This document shows positions 33,537 through 41,171 of a stretch of DNA of 64,000 nucleotides, one piece after another (within the stretch, counting starts at the first letter, position 1; each line of letters starts with the position of its first letter). This stretch comes from Streptomyces griseus (lineage in GTDB: Bacteria; Actinomycetota; Actinomycetes; Streptomycetales; Streptomycetaceae): assembly GCF_900460065.1 (NCBI RefSeq), contig NZ_UAVD01000028.1:248001-312000 (forward strand), read 5' to 3'. The translations under genes and the position numbers were made by a program. The notes beneath the pieces were generated by a model. It saw only the letters and a program-made list of their open reading frames with translations. It was not told the origin of the DNA and did not search any database.

Positions 33537-33627
33537 CCGAGGCCCCCCGGTGGTGACCGAGGCCCCCGGTGGTGACCGAGGCCCCCCGGTGGTAACCGAG
33601 GCCCCCCGGTGGTAACCGAGGCTCCTG
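33529..33627 (+). repeat. Five-unit 20-bp tandem repeat with GGTNACC palindromes
   Basis: Units of 20, 19, 20, 20 and 20 bp follow the pattern ggtggtgaccgaggcccccc; two carry ggtaacc and three ggtgacc. It spans the stop of the zinc-ribbon gene and the gap to the convergent ABC1 kinase gene. The palindromes recur about every two helical turns. Confidence 0.85.
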
Positions 33628-33634
33628 ACCTGTC

Positions 33635-35143
33635 CTACGCCTGGACGGGTTCTCCCTCGGGTTCCCCCTCCGGCTCGCCCTTCTCCTCGGCGTACTCCGC
33701 CTCCGCCACCCCGGTGTCCTCGGCGGTCTCCGCGAGGAACCCCGGCAGCCACTCCTCCAGCTCGTCGCGCAGCCGGACCGTCGCGCCCAGCTGGCACAGC
33801 ACCCCGATCGTGCTGAGCGTCACCCGGTGTATGAGGACGTAGGACGGCGGGAGATTCAGCTGCCGGCCGAGCTGATGGGCGGGGGAGCGCGGATCGGCTA
33901 TACGGGCCGCCTGTTCGCGGATCCAGCCCCGGCTGAAGGTGAACTCCTCCACCTGCGTGGGCTCGATGATCGGGACCAGATAGTCGAGCACCGCGTCCGG
34001 GTCCAGGCCGATCGACTCCTTCACGAAGCCCTCTTCGCGCAGCAGCCCGTACACCCCCGCCGCGTCACCTTCCAGCGTCAGCCGCAGGGAGTCGCCGATG
34101 TTCCGCGGCAGTCCGCCCGGCAGCCGGTCGACGGTGCCGAAGTCCAGCACCCCCAGCCGCCAGGACCCGATCGCACCGCCGTCCTCCTCCGGAAGCCCCG
34201 CGTCCCCGGTCCGCTCCACGTCCTCGGTCCCCACCCCCTTCTCGGTCCGACCCGCGTCCTCCGCCGCCGGTGGCAGCAGCCGGAAGTTGCCCGGGTGCGG
34301 GTCGGCGTGCAGCAGGCCGGTGCGCGCCGGACCGGAGAAGAGGAAGCGGGCCAGCAACTGTCCTGCCCGGTCCCGCTGCTCCGCCGTCCCCTCCGCGATG
34401 ACCTCGGACAGCGGGATCCCGTCGATCCACTCCGTCACCAGAACCTGGTCGGACTGGTGCACCACCTGAGGGATCACCACATCCGGGTCGTCCGCGAACT
34501 CCGCCGCGTGCTCCCGCTGCGCCCGGGCCTCCAGCTCGTAGTCCAGTTCCTCCGAGACCCGGTCCCGCAACTCCTTGATCAGCGGCTTGATGTCCATCCC
34601 CGGAACCAGTGGACCCAGCAGCCGGGCGAAGCGGCTGAGCTGGCCGAGATCGGAGAGCAACGCCTCGCCCGCACCGGGATACTGCACCTTCACCGCGACC
34701 CGGCGGCCGTCGTGCCACACCGCCCGGTGCACCTGCCCGATCGAGGCGGCAGCCGCCGGGGTGTCCTCGAACTCCAGGAAATACTCCCGCCAGTCCTCTC
34801 CGATCCTTGTCGCCAGAACCTCGTGGACCGTGCGGGCGGGCAGCGGTGGCGCGGCCTCCTGGAGCTTGGTCAGCGCGGCCCGGTACGGTCCGGCAACCTC
34901 CTCGGGCAGAGCCGACTCGAAGACGGAGAGGGCCTGGCCCAGCTTCATGGCCCCGCCCTTCAGCTCACCCAGGGTCTTGAACAACTGGTCCGCCGTGCGC
35001 TGCTGCACCTCACGGGCGACCAGCTCGGCCGACTTTCCGCCGATCCGCTTGCCCAGACCCCATGTGGCACGGCCGGCGAAGCCGAGCGGAAGCGCGGCCA
35101 GCTTGGCCGTACGCGTAACCGCCTTTCGGGGAAGATCAGACAT
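33635..35143 (-). CDS. ABC1/AarF (UbiB) family atypical kinase
   Basis: 502 residues. ABC1-family hallmarks are KxGQ-like LKGGAMKLGQALS (about 62-74), the Ala-rich nucleotide loop AAAASIGQVHRA, the VAIK-type Lys in RVAVKVQYPG, EELDYELEA, the catalytic loop LLHADPHPGNFRL and the metal-binding DFG in VLDFGTVDRLP. UbiB-type kinases are ATPases tied to prenyl-lipid (quinone) biology in membranes; in actinobacteria the target is not known. It ends in the repeat GEPEGEPEGEP. ATG at 35143 with GGAGGGG upstream. It follows the ThiF-like gene on the same strand by 65 bp and is probably co-transcribed, as in the mycobacterial Rv3196-Rv3197 pair. Confidence 0.88.
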   Translation of the reverse strand: MSDLPRKAVTRTAKLAALPLGFAGRATWGLGKRIGGKSAELVAREVQQRTADQLFKTLGELKGGAMKLGQALSVFESALPEEVAGPYRAALTKLQEAAPPLPARTVHEVLATRIGEDWREYFLEFEDTPAAAASIGQVHRAVWHDGRRVAVKVQYPGAGEALLSDLGQLSRFARLLGPLVPGMDIKPLIKELRDRVSEELDYELEARAQREHAAEFADDPDVVIPQVVHQSDQVLVTEWIDGIPLSEVIAEGTAEQRDRAGQLLARFLFSGPARTGLLHADPHPGNFRLLPPAAEDAGRTEKGVGTEDVERTGDAGLPEEDGGAIGSWRLGVLDFGTVDRLPGGLPRNIGDSLRLTLEGDAAGVYGLLREEGFVKESIGLDPDAVLDYLVPIIEPTQVEEFTFSRGWIREQAARIADPRSPAHQLGRQLNLPPSYVLIHRVTLSTIGVLCQLGATVRLRDELEEWLPGFLAETAEDTGVAEAEYAEEKGEPEGEPEGEPVQA

Positions 35144-35208
35144 GTGCCCCTCCAGTTCCCAGACTGCCGTGCCGCTCGCGCCTGGCGGTGTCGCTCCGGC
35201 GACGGCGG

Positions 35209-36369
35209 TCACCCCGCCATTGTGTCCTGCGCCGGAAGGGCGCCGGAGGTCCGATCCCTCATAGCGCCTCCGGCCGCTCCGCAGGAGCAGTCCGCATGCG
35301 GGCCGATCGGCTCGGAACGCCAGTCCAGCAAGGGCAGAGCCGCCTCCCAGCGAACTCCGGTACAGGAAGGGAGGTCCCCGTCCAGAAACGCCAGGGCATG
35401 GGCCGCGGCGAGACCGGCGACCGCCGTCGCGAGCCCCAGATCGCAGGCGGGCACCGCTCCCCGCCGCCCGGAACGCCACTGCGCCAGCATCCGGGGCCAC
35501 TGCGGATCCCGGTCCGCACGGTGCAGCTCCAGGCAGCCCGCGCACCCGGTGCCCCCGGGCAGGACGAGCGGCCCGACCACCCCGGTGGCCTCGATCACTC
35601 CCGCATAGAGATGGGGAGTGCCCGACGCGATCCAGGGACCGGCCGTGTCCGCGACGGGCGCGTACACCGCGAGGCCGTCCCGGGGAGCGACGACGATCAG
35701 GGACAGACCGGGCTGCCCGGCGCTCCCCGGTGGGCCGGCCGCCGCCCCGTCCGTCCCCGCCCGCCGGGGAGCGGGCCCGGGCGCGGACCGGCGGACGAGC
35801 CGACGGGCCGCCACGTCGCGCCGTTCCCCCACGGCTGCCGGGGGGAGTCCCCCGGGCGCCACGTCCCCGTGCTCGGTCCGGCCCCCGTCGAGCACTTCCA
35901 CGTGCCCCACTCCGGCGCCCGACAGCACCGAGGCGATGGACGCCCCGACCCGGCCCGCTCCCCGGACCTGGACCCGCATCGCCCGCCGGGCCGCCATCCG
36001 GCGCGTGCCACCGCCCGGCTCGGGGCGGACGACCGAAAGGGACGCCACATCGGGGCGCTGGCGATCCATCACCTCGGCGCGGCGGCACAGGACATCGGCT
36101 CCCTGGCCGGCCGACCTCGGATCGTCCAGGAGTCCGGCCTCCGTCAACCGTGCCAGCAGTGTGTCCACATGACGTTCCGACAGATCCAGGGCGCGGGCCT
36201 CCTCGTGGAGGAGCGGCAGCCCTCGGGTGCCGTCGAGCAGTTCCAGAAAGCTCCCCGTGGCGAGGTCCACCGGCCCGAGCGTCACCGCATGTGCGGGTGT
36301 CACACCGAATTGCACGGTGTTCCGCCCGCGCCAGGCGCGGCGCAGTGCGGGCTTCAGCATCGGATACAT
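35209..36369 (-). CDS. ThiF/E1-like protein (TOMM cyclodehydratase-like)
   Basis: 386 residues. The N terminus (1-110) resembles a winged-helix leader-binding domain (LLPLLHEEARALDLSERHV), the middle (130-260) an E1/ThiF nucleotide fold with VQVRGAGRVGASIASVLSGAGVGHVEVLD split near residue 133, then GCAGCLELHRADRDPQWPRM (CxxC) and a C-terminal CSCG. The layout resembles TOMM cyclodehydratase C-type proteins, but there is no YcaO partner or precursor nearby. E1 features such as the catalytic Cys and the second CxxC are incomplete, so it may only bind a peptide or a carrier. ATG at 36369 with GGGGGGAG upstream. Pairs with the ABC1 kinase; function unknown. Confidence 0.65.
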   Translation of the reverse strand: MYPMLKPALRRAWRGRNTVQFGVTPAHAVTLGPVDLATGSFLELLDGTRGLPLLHEEARALDLSERHVDTLLARLTEAGLLDDPRSAGQGADVLCRRAEVMDRQRPDVASLSVVRPEPGGGTRRMAARRAMRVQVRGAGRVGASIASVLSGAGVGHVEVLDGGRTEHGDVAPGGLPPAAVGERRDVAARRLVRRSAPGPAPRRAGTDGAAAGPPGSAGQPGLSLIVVAPRDGLAVYAPVADTAGPWIASGTPHLYAGVIEATGVVGPLVLPGGTGCAGCLELHRADRDPQWPRMLAQWRSGRRGAVPACDLGLATAVAGLAAAHALAFLDGDLPSCTGVRWEAALPLLDWRSEPIGPHADCSCGAAGGAMRDRTSGALPAQDTMAG

Positions 36370-36680
36370 GAATTCTCCCCCCGAGCGGTGTCGCGGGCGC
36401 GGATGTGCTCGCGGACCCGTTGACCCACGGCTCTTTCCGCAGGACCTCCGCCAGAATGCGGGCCCGCGCCGAACCGTGCCCGAAGTTGTCCACAGGCACA
36501 GGCCATCAGTCGTACAAGCCGCTATTCGTTCGATGGGTGTTCGACCGCTCGCCCGGTGTGTGGTCCGTGCTCAAAGGTCCGTGCCGCGGTCCGTGCCGCA
36601 GCGCGTGCGGCGGGTGCGGATCGATGCGAACCGTCCCCGGGGGCGGGACTTCCCCCACGGACAGCGGGTAACGTCGTGGC
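36370..36680. other. 311-bp divergent intergenic region
   Basis: Between the divergent ThiF-like and metallopeptidase genes. It contains three direct copies of ggtccgtgc (36562, 36576 and 36588) and the leaderless -10 box of the metallopeptidase at the right end. I see no convincing gene; an 88-codon frame here lacks coding bias. Confidence 0.5.
36669..36674 (+). promoter_or_regulatory. -10 box, leaderless metallopeptidase gene
   Basis: TAACGT lies 6 nt before the GTG at 36681. Confidence 0.5.
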
Positions 36681-37310
36681 GTGCCCGCCGACCCGTTGCC
36701 CTGCTTCGCCGAGGAGCCCCCCGTGCCCAGCGCCGGAAGCCATCAGCGCGGCGCGGCAGCCCGCCCGGCCCGCGCTTCGGCGACGAGCGCGGTCGAGGTC
36801 GAGGTCCGCAGGAGCACCCGGCGCAGGAAGTCGGTCTCCGCGTACCGCGAGGGCGATCGCACCATCGTGCTCATCCCCGCCCGGATGTCGCAGGCGGAGG
36901 AGCGGCGCTGGGTGGGCGTGATGCTGGACAAGCTCGCCGCCCAGGAGAGCAAGCGCCACCTGGGCGACACCGAGCTCACGGAGCGTGCGGCCCGGCTGTC
37001 CGCCCAGTATTTCGACGGTCGTGCCAGGCCCGTCACGGTGCGCTGGGTGACCAACCAGAACACCCGCTGGGGCTCGTGCACCCCGGCCGAGGGCAGCATC
37101 AGGCTCTCGCACCGGTTGCAGGGCATGCCGGAGTACGTGGTCGACTACGTCCTCCTCCACGAGCTGGCACATCTGCTCGTTCCCGGACACGGCCCCGACT
37201 TCTGGCGGCTGCTGGAGGCGTACCCGCGCACCGAGCGCGCCCGCGGGTATCTGGAGGGCGTCGTGGCGGCCGAGCGGCTGCCCCACCTGCCCGCCGCCCG
37301 CGAGGAGTGA
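36681..37310 (+). CDS. YgjP/M48-like metallopeptidase (DUF45)
   Basis: 209 residues. After an Ala/Arg-rich N terminus (1-45), the DUF45 domain shows VTVRWVTNQNTRWGSCT (the family's RWGSC), HRLQGMPEYVVDYVLLHELAHLL with H160-E-L-A-H164, and the third ligand H170 in PGHGPDFW. It is a compact, probably cytosolic zinc metalloprotein, often annotated as M48 or SprT/YgjP-like; the natural substrate is unknown. An in-frame GTG at 36723 has a good GAGGAG site and would give a 195-residue protein; the 36681 start fits a leaderless transcript. Rv3195/Rv3196-neighbourhood homologues suggest a conserved association with the ThiF/ABC1 block. Confidence 0.8.
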   Translation: MPADPLPCFAEEPPVPSAGSHQRGAAARPARASATSAVEVEVRRSTRRRKSVSAYREGDRTIVLIPARMSQAEERRWVGVMLDKLAAQESKRHLGDTELTERAARLSAQYFDGRARPVTVRWVTNQNTRWGSCTPAEGSIRLSHRLQGMPEYVVDYVLLHELAHLLVPGHGPDFWRLLEAYPRTERARGYLEGVVAAERLPHLPAAREE

Positions 37311-37430
37311 CCGGGACCGGTCGCGTTCGCCGATTCTGTACCGGGTGTGTACCGGCTTGGTCCGATGTCGTCGTTTGCGGTTAGCCTGACGCGACGCATT
37401 TACCTTCGGGATGGGGGACGGTCGTTACGC

Positions 37431-39077
37431 ATGGCCAGGGAATTCCAACGCGGCCACAAGGCCAAGATCAGTGACCTCACGGCAGGGACGGATCTGTACG
37501 TGGGCGTGCAGATCGCGGCGCCGGGGCTGACTTTCGACATCAGCTGCTTCGGCCTCGACGCCCATGAGCAGCTCTCCGACGACCGGTACTTCATCTTCTT
37601 CAACCAGCCGAAGTCGCCCGAGGAGTCCATCCAGCTCCTCGGTGCGCAGGCCGGTGACACCGAGTCCTTCCGCGTCACGCTCGACGCCATCCCGGCAGCC
37701 ATCCAGAAGCTCTCCTTCACCGCGACGCTCGACGGCGCCGGCCAGATGTCCCAGATCGGCCCGGGATACATCCGGATCGTCGCGGGCGGCGAGGAAGTGG
37801 TGCGGTACTCCTTCACCGGATCGGAGTTCACCACCGAGCGCGCCGTGATGCTCGGTGACTTCTACCTGAAGGACGTCTGGCGCTTCGCCGCCGTCGGCCA
37901 GGGCTTCGACGGCGGTCTCGACGCGCTCCTGAAGAACTTCGGAGGCGAGATCGCCGAGGAGGAGCCGCCGCCCGCCGCACCGGCCGCCGCCCCGGGATTC
38001 GCCCCGCCTGCCCAGGCCGCCGCGCCCCCCGCGTTCGGCGCGCCGCCCCCGGCTCCGCAGCCCGCACCCGCCTTCGGCGCCCCGTCCGCGCCGACGCCGC
38101 CGTCCGCGCCGACGCCGCCGCCCGCGCCGCAGCAGCCGATGCACGCGGCGCCGACGATCGCGGCTCCGCTGGCCCCCCAGGCCCCGCAGGCACCCCAGGC
38201 CCCGTCCCCGTACGGCCAACCCCAGCAGCCGCACCAACCGCACCAGCCGCAGTTCGGCCAGGTCCCCGGCCAGGGCGCGCCGCCCGCCGCTCCTTTCGGC
38301 CAGCAGCCCCCGGCTCCCTACGGCCAGCCCGCACCGGCCCCGTACGGCCAGCAGCCCCCCGTCGGCATGCCCCCGGGCGTCCCCCAGGGCGTTCCCCAGG
38401 GAGTGCCGGCCGCGGGCGCGGGTCTCCGGGCGGCCCTCCAGCCGTACAAGGAGACCGCCACCGGCCAGCGCTGGACCCCGCAGAACCAGCAGCTCATGCG
38501 GGTCGACCTGACCATGGGCGGATCCGGGGTCCTGGCCCGGCAGGGCAGCATGGTGATGTACCAGGGCAAGGTGGACTTCGGCTACAAGAGCGCCGGGTTC
38601 GTCGGCCGTGCCGTGGGCAATGCCACCGGCCAGGAGATGCAGCTGATGCGCTGTACCGGCCGCGGCCAGGTCTTCCTCGCCGAGGAAGGCTCGCACCTGC
38701 ACCCGATCGAGCTCCAGGGCGACGCCATCTGTGTCTCCGCCGAGAGCGTCCTCGCCTTCGACGAGTCCCTCCACTACGAGGTCCGCAGGGTCGAGGGGCA
38801 CGGCATCCCCGGCGGGGCACTGTTCACCATGCAGTTCCAGGGCACCGGCACCGTGATCGTGAAGACCCACGGCACCCCGGTCGTCCTGCCGGTCACCCCC
38901 ACCACGTTCGCCGACTGCAACGCGGTGGTCGCCTGGTCGGCCGCCTCCCAGGTGATCGTCTCGACCCAGGTCCGGCTGCGCCGCAACGCCTACCCCGGGC
39001 ACAGCGGGGAGACCGTGAACCTCCAGTTCCGGGGAGCCCCCGGCAACTTCATCGTCGTCCAGCCCTACGAGGTCTGA
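37431..39077 (+). CDS. TerD domain-AIM24 domain fusion protein
   Basis: 548 residues. Residues 1-175 are a TerD domain (MAREFQRGHKAKISDL, LTFDISCFGLDAHEQLSDDRYFIFFNQPKSPE, with a calcium-binding type SDDRYF loop). Residues about 180-345 are a Pro/Ala/Gln linker with repeated PYGQ motifs. Residues about 350-548 are an AIM24 domain (beta-helix type; LARQGSMVMYQGKVDF, GTVIVKTHGTPVVLPV). TerD proteins bind calcium and belong to tellurite/stress systems; the AIM24 role in bacteria is unknown. ATG at 37431 with GGGGGACGG upstream. First gene of a three-gene AIM24 unit (gaps 11 and 19 bp). Confidence 0.88.
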   Translation: MAREFQRGHKAKISDLTAGTDLYVGVQIAAPGLTFDISCFGLDAHEQLSDDRYFIFFNQPKSPEESIQLLGAQAGDTESFRVTLDAIPAAIQKLSFTATLDGAGQMSQIGPGYIRIVAGGEEVVRYSFTGSEFTTERAVMLGDFYLKDVWRFAAVGQGFDGGLDALLKNFGGEIAEEEPPPAAPAAAPGFAPPAQAAAPPAFGAPPPAPQPAPAFGAPSAPTPPSAPTPPPAPQQPMHAAPTIAAPLAPQAPQAPQAPSPYGQPQQPHQPHQPQFGQVPGQGAPPAAPFGQQPPAPYGQPAPAPYGQQPPVGMPPGVPQGVPQGVPAAGAGLRAALQPYKETATGQRWTPQNQQLMRVDLTMGGSGVLARQGSMVMYQGKVDFGYKSAGFVGRAVGNATGQEMQLMRCTGRGQVFLAEEGSHLHPIELQGDAICVSAESVLAFDESLHYEVRRVEGHGIPGGALFTMQFQGTGTVIVKTHGTPVVLPVTPTTFADCNAVVAWSAASQVIVSTQVRLRRNAYPGHSGETVNLQFRGAPGNFIVVQPYEV

Positions 39078-39088
39078 GGGAGCCCGTC

Positions 39089-39769
39089 ATGAACCAGCAA
39101 CTCGCGGGCTTCGCCCCGACCCCCGTCACGGCCCGGATGGAGAACCACGGCAAGACCATGCTCAAGGTCGCCATGGCCTCCGGGCAGGACCTCTTCGCAC
39201 GCACCGGCTCGATGGTGGCGTACGAGGGCTTCATCCAGTACGAGCCCAACCCGCCCGCCGCCCGGCAGATCGCCTCCCAGTGGATCACCGGCGAGGGCGC
39301 GCCCGTCATGAAGTGCTCCGGCGACGGGCTGCTCTACCTCGCCGACTACGGCGCCGACGTGGTCGTCGTCAACCTCGACAACGACTCCATCTCCGTCAAC
39401 GGCACCAACCTCCTCGCCTTCGACGCCCACCTCACCTGGGGCGTCGAGAAGGTCAAGGGGCTCGCCAAGTTCGCCGGACAGGGCCTGTGGAACGTCGTCG
39501 TCCAGGGCACCGGATGGGTCGCCATCACCTCCCGCGGCACCCCGATCGTCGTCGACTGCGGACGCGGCGAGGACGAGACGTACGTCGACCCGGACGCGCT
39601 CGTCGCCTGGTCCCCGAACCTCAAGGTGAAGGGCAAGCGGAGCTTCAAGGCCGGCTCGCTGATCGGCCGCGGCAGCGGCGAGGCGTACCAGATGGCCTTC
39701 TCCGGCCAGGGCATCGTGGTCGTCCAGCCGAGCGAGGACAGCACCGACCGGCTGCGGATCCGGAACTGA
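39089..39769 (+). CDS. AIM24 family protein
   Basis: 226-residue single AIM24 domain: LKVAMASGQDLFARTGSMVAYEG, GEGAPVMKCSGDGLLYLADYGADVVVV, WNVVVQGTGWVAITSRGTPIVVD and GIVVVQPSED are typical repeating beta-hairpin signatures. No signal peptide or membrane segment. The ATG has GAGGGAG upstream and follows the TerD-AIM24 gene by 11 bp. Function unknown; probably forms hetero-oligomers with its neighbours, an inference from the tight operon. Confidence 0.88.
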   Translation: MNQQLAGFAPTPVTARMENHGKTMLKVAMASGQDLFARTGSMVAYEGFIQYEPNPPAARQIASQWITGEGAPVMKCSGDGLLYLADYGADVVVVNLDNDSISVNGTNLLAFDAHLTWGVEKVKGLAKFAGQGLWNVVVQGTGWVAITSRGTPIVVDCGRGEDETYVDPDALVAWSPNLKVKGKRSFKAGSLIGRGSGEAYQMAFSGQGIVVVQPSEDSTDRLRIRN

Positions 39770-39788
39770 CGGGGAGGGAGAACACATC

Positions 39789-40544
39789 ATGCAGAGTCCG
39801 CTTTTCAGCCACACCGAGCAGCAGACCCAGGACCGCTACGCGATCCAGAACCCGCAGCTCCTGCGGGTCTCGCTGACCGGCCACGAGGATGTCCTCGCCC
39901 GCAAGGGCGCGATGGTCGCCTACCAGGGCCTGATGGACTTCGACGGCGAATACCGGTCCCAGGGGCAGCGCCGCGCCCGCGCGAACACCGGCGAGGGCCT
40001 CGACCTGATGCGCGTGTCGGGCCAGGGCACCGTCTACCTCGCCAACCTCGCGCAGTACATCCACGTCGTGGACGTCGACCGCGAGGGGATGACCGTGGAC
40101 AGCTCCTACGTCCTCGCCCTCGACTCCTCGCTGCACACCGAGGTCATCGCCGTGGACAGCCAGTACGGGATCTCCGGCAGCGGCAAGTACCAGCTCAACA
40201 TCTCCGGCTCGGGCAAGGTCGCCCTCATGACCTCGGGCCAGCCGCTGATGATGCAGGTCACGCCCGAGAAGTACGTCAACGTCGACGCGGACGCGATCGT
40301 CGCCTGGTCCAGCTCCCTGCGGGTGCAGATGCAGGCCCAGACGCACTCCTCCGGCGTCTTCCGGCGTCGTGGCAACACGGGGGAGGGCTGGGAGCTGAGC
40401 TTCCTCGGCCAGGGCTTCGCCCTGGTCCAGCCGAGCGAGGTCATGCCTCCGCAGAACGCCCAGATCGGCCAGGGCGCCCGCGCCCAGTTCGGCGTGGGCC
40501 AGCAGGGCTCCCACGGCCAGAACCAGAACAACGCCTGGAGCTGA
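39789..40544 (+). CDS. AIM24 family protein, third copy
   Basis: 251-residue AIM24 domain protein with RVSLTGHEDVLARKGAMVAYQG, GTVYLANLAQYIHVVDV, SGSGKVALMTSGQPLMM and GFALVQPSEV, then a Gln/Gly-rich tail (NAQIGQGARAQFGVGQQG). ATG with GGGAGGG upstream, 19 bp after the previous gene. The operon ends at a strong hairpin. Likely made together with the other two proteins; role unknown. Confidence 0.88.
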   Translation: MQSPLFSHTEQQTQDRYAIQNPQLLRVSLTGHEDVLARKGAMVAYQGLMDFDGEYRSQGQRRARANTGEGLDLMRVSGQGTVYLANLAQYIHVVDVDREGMTVDSSYVLALDSSLHTEVIAVDSQYGISGSGKYQLNISGSGKVALMTSGQPLMMQVTPEKYVNVDADAIVAWSSSLRVQMQAQTHSSGVFRRRGNTGEGWELSFLGQGFALVQPSEVMPPQNAQIGQGARAQFGVGQQGSHGQNQNNAWS

Positions 40545-40577
40545 CCGGCACCGGGACGGGTCCGGCGGAACACAGCG

Positions 40578-40610
40578 GTAAGGGGCGGCCTCCCGGAGGC
40601 CGCCCCTTAC
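40578..40610. terminator. Bidirectional hairpin after the AIM24 operon
   Basis: A near-perfect inverted repeat with arms gtaaggggcggcct / aggccgccccttac, between the AIM24 operon and the convergent NUDIX gene. Confidence 0.85.
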
Positions 40611-40631
40611 GCACATCCTTGCGGCCCGCCG

Positions 40632-41171
40632 CTACAACCGGGACCGCGCGGCCTCCAGCAGGCGCACCACGGAGGCGTCGGCCACCCCCGGCACGTCCGC
40701 GTACCCGAACCAGCGCAGCTCCAGGGACTCCTCGCTGATCCGCTCCGCCGCTCCGGGCGGGGCCACCGCGGCGTACTGCACATCGAGGTGCCAGTGGCAG
40801 GGGGCGGGAATCGGGTGCCGGTCCAGCCGGACCGGCCCGCCGGGCAGCAGGGCGAGCCCCGTGATGCCGGACTCCTCCGTCGCCTCCCGGAGCGCCGCCG
40901 CCTCCAGGGTGGTGTCCCGCTCCTCGCAGTGGCCGCCCATCTGGAGCCACATGCGCAGCTTCCGGTGCAGGGTCAGCAGCACCCGCTCCCGCTCCGGATC
41001 GATCACCAGGGCGCTGGCCGTGACGTGCCCGGCCCCGCACGCCTTCCACATGCCGTCCTCGTGCCGTGCCAGGTGGTCCAGGTAGGCCTGACGCAGCTCC
41101 GCCTGGTCACCGGCCTCGTCCCCGGGGGCATAGCCCTTCAGTACGAGAACGGCGTCGTCGCGCAGGGTCAC
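40632..41171 (-). CDS. NUDIX hydrolase
   Basis: 179 residues. The N-terminal extension (1-50) precedes VTASALVIDPERERVLLT and a Nudix box GHCEERDTTLEAAALREATEESG with the Glu metal ligands (about 95-117), then PGGPVRLDRHPIP and CHWHLDVQYAA. Substrate class unknown. The GTG at 41171 overlaps the stop of the upstream zincin gene (4-nt GTGA overlap), so the two are translationally coupled. Confidence 0.85.
   Translation of the reverse strand: MTLRDDAVLVLKGYAPGDEAGDQAELRQAYLDHLARHEDGMWKACGAGHVTASALVIDPERERVLLTLHRKLRMWLQMGGHCEERDTTLEAAALREATEESGITGLALLPGGPVRLDRHPIPAPCHWHLDVQYAAVAPPGAAERISEESLELRWFGYADVPGVADASVVRLLEAARSRL

Noticed and set aside
33529..33627. CRISPR array
   Set aside because: Units are contiguous and there are no spacers or cas genes.
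36405..36671. 88-codon frame in the divergent gap
   Set aside because: No ribosome-binding site, poor third-position GC bias, and the region holds promoter signals.
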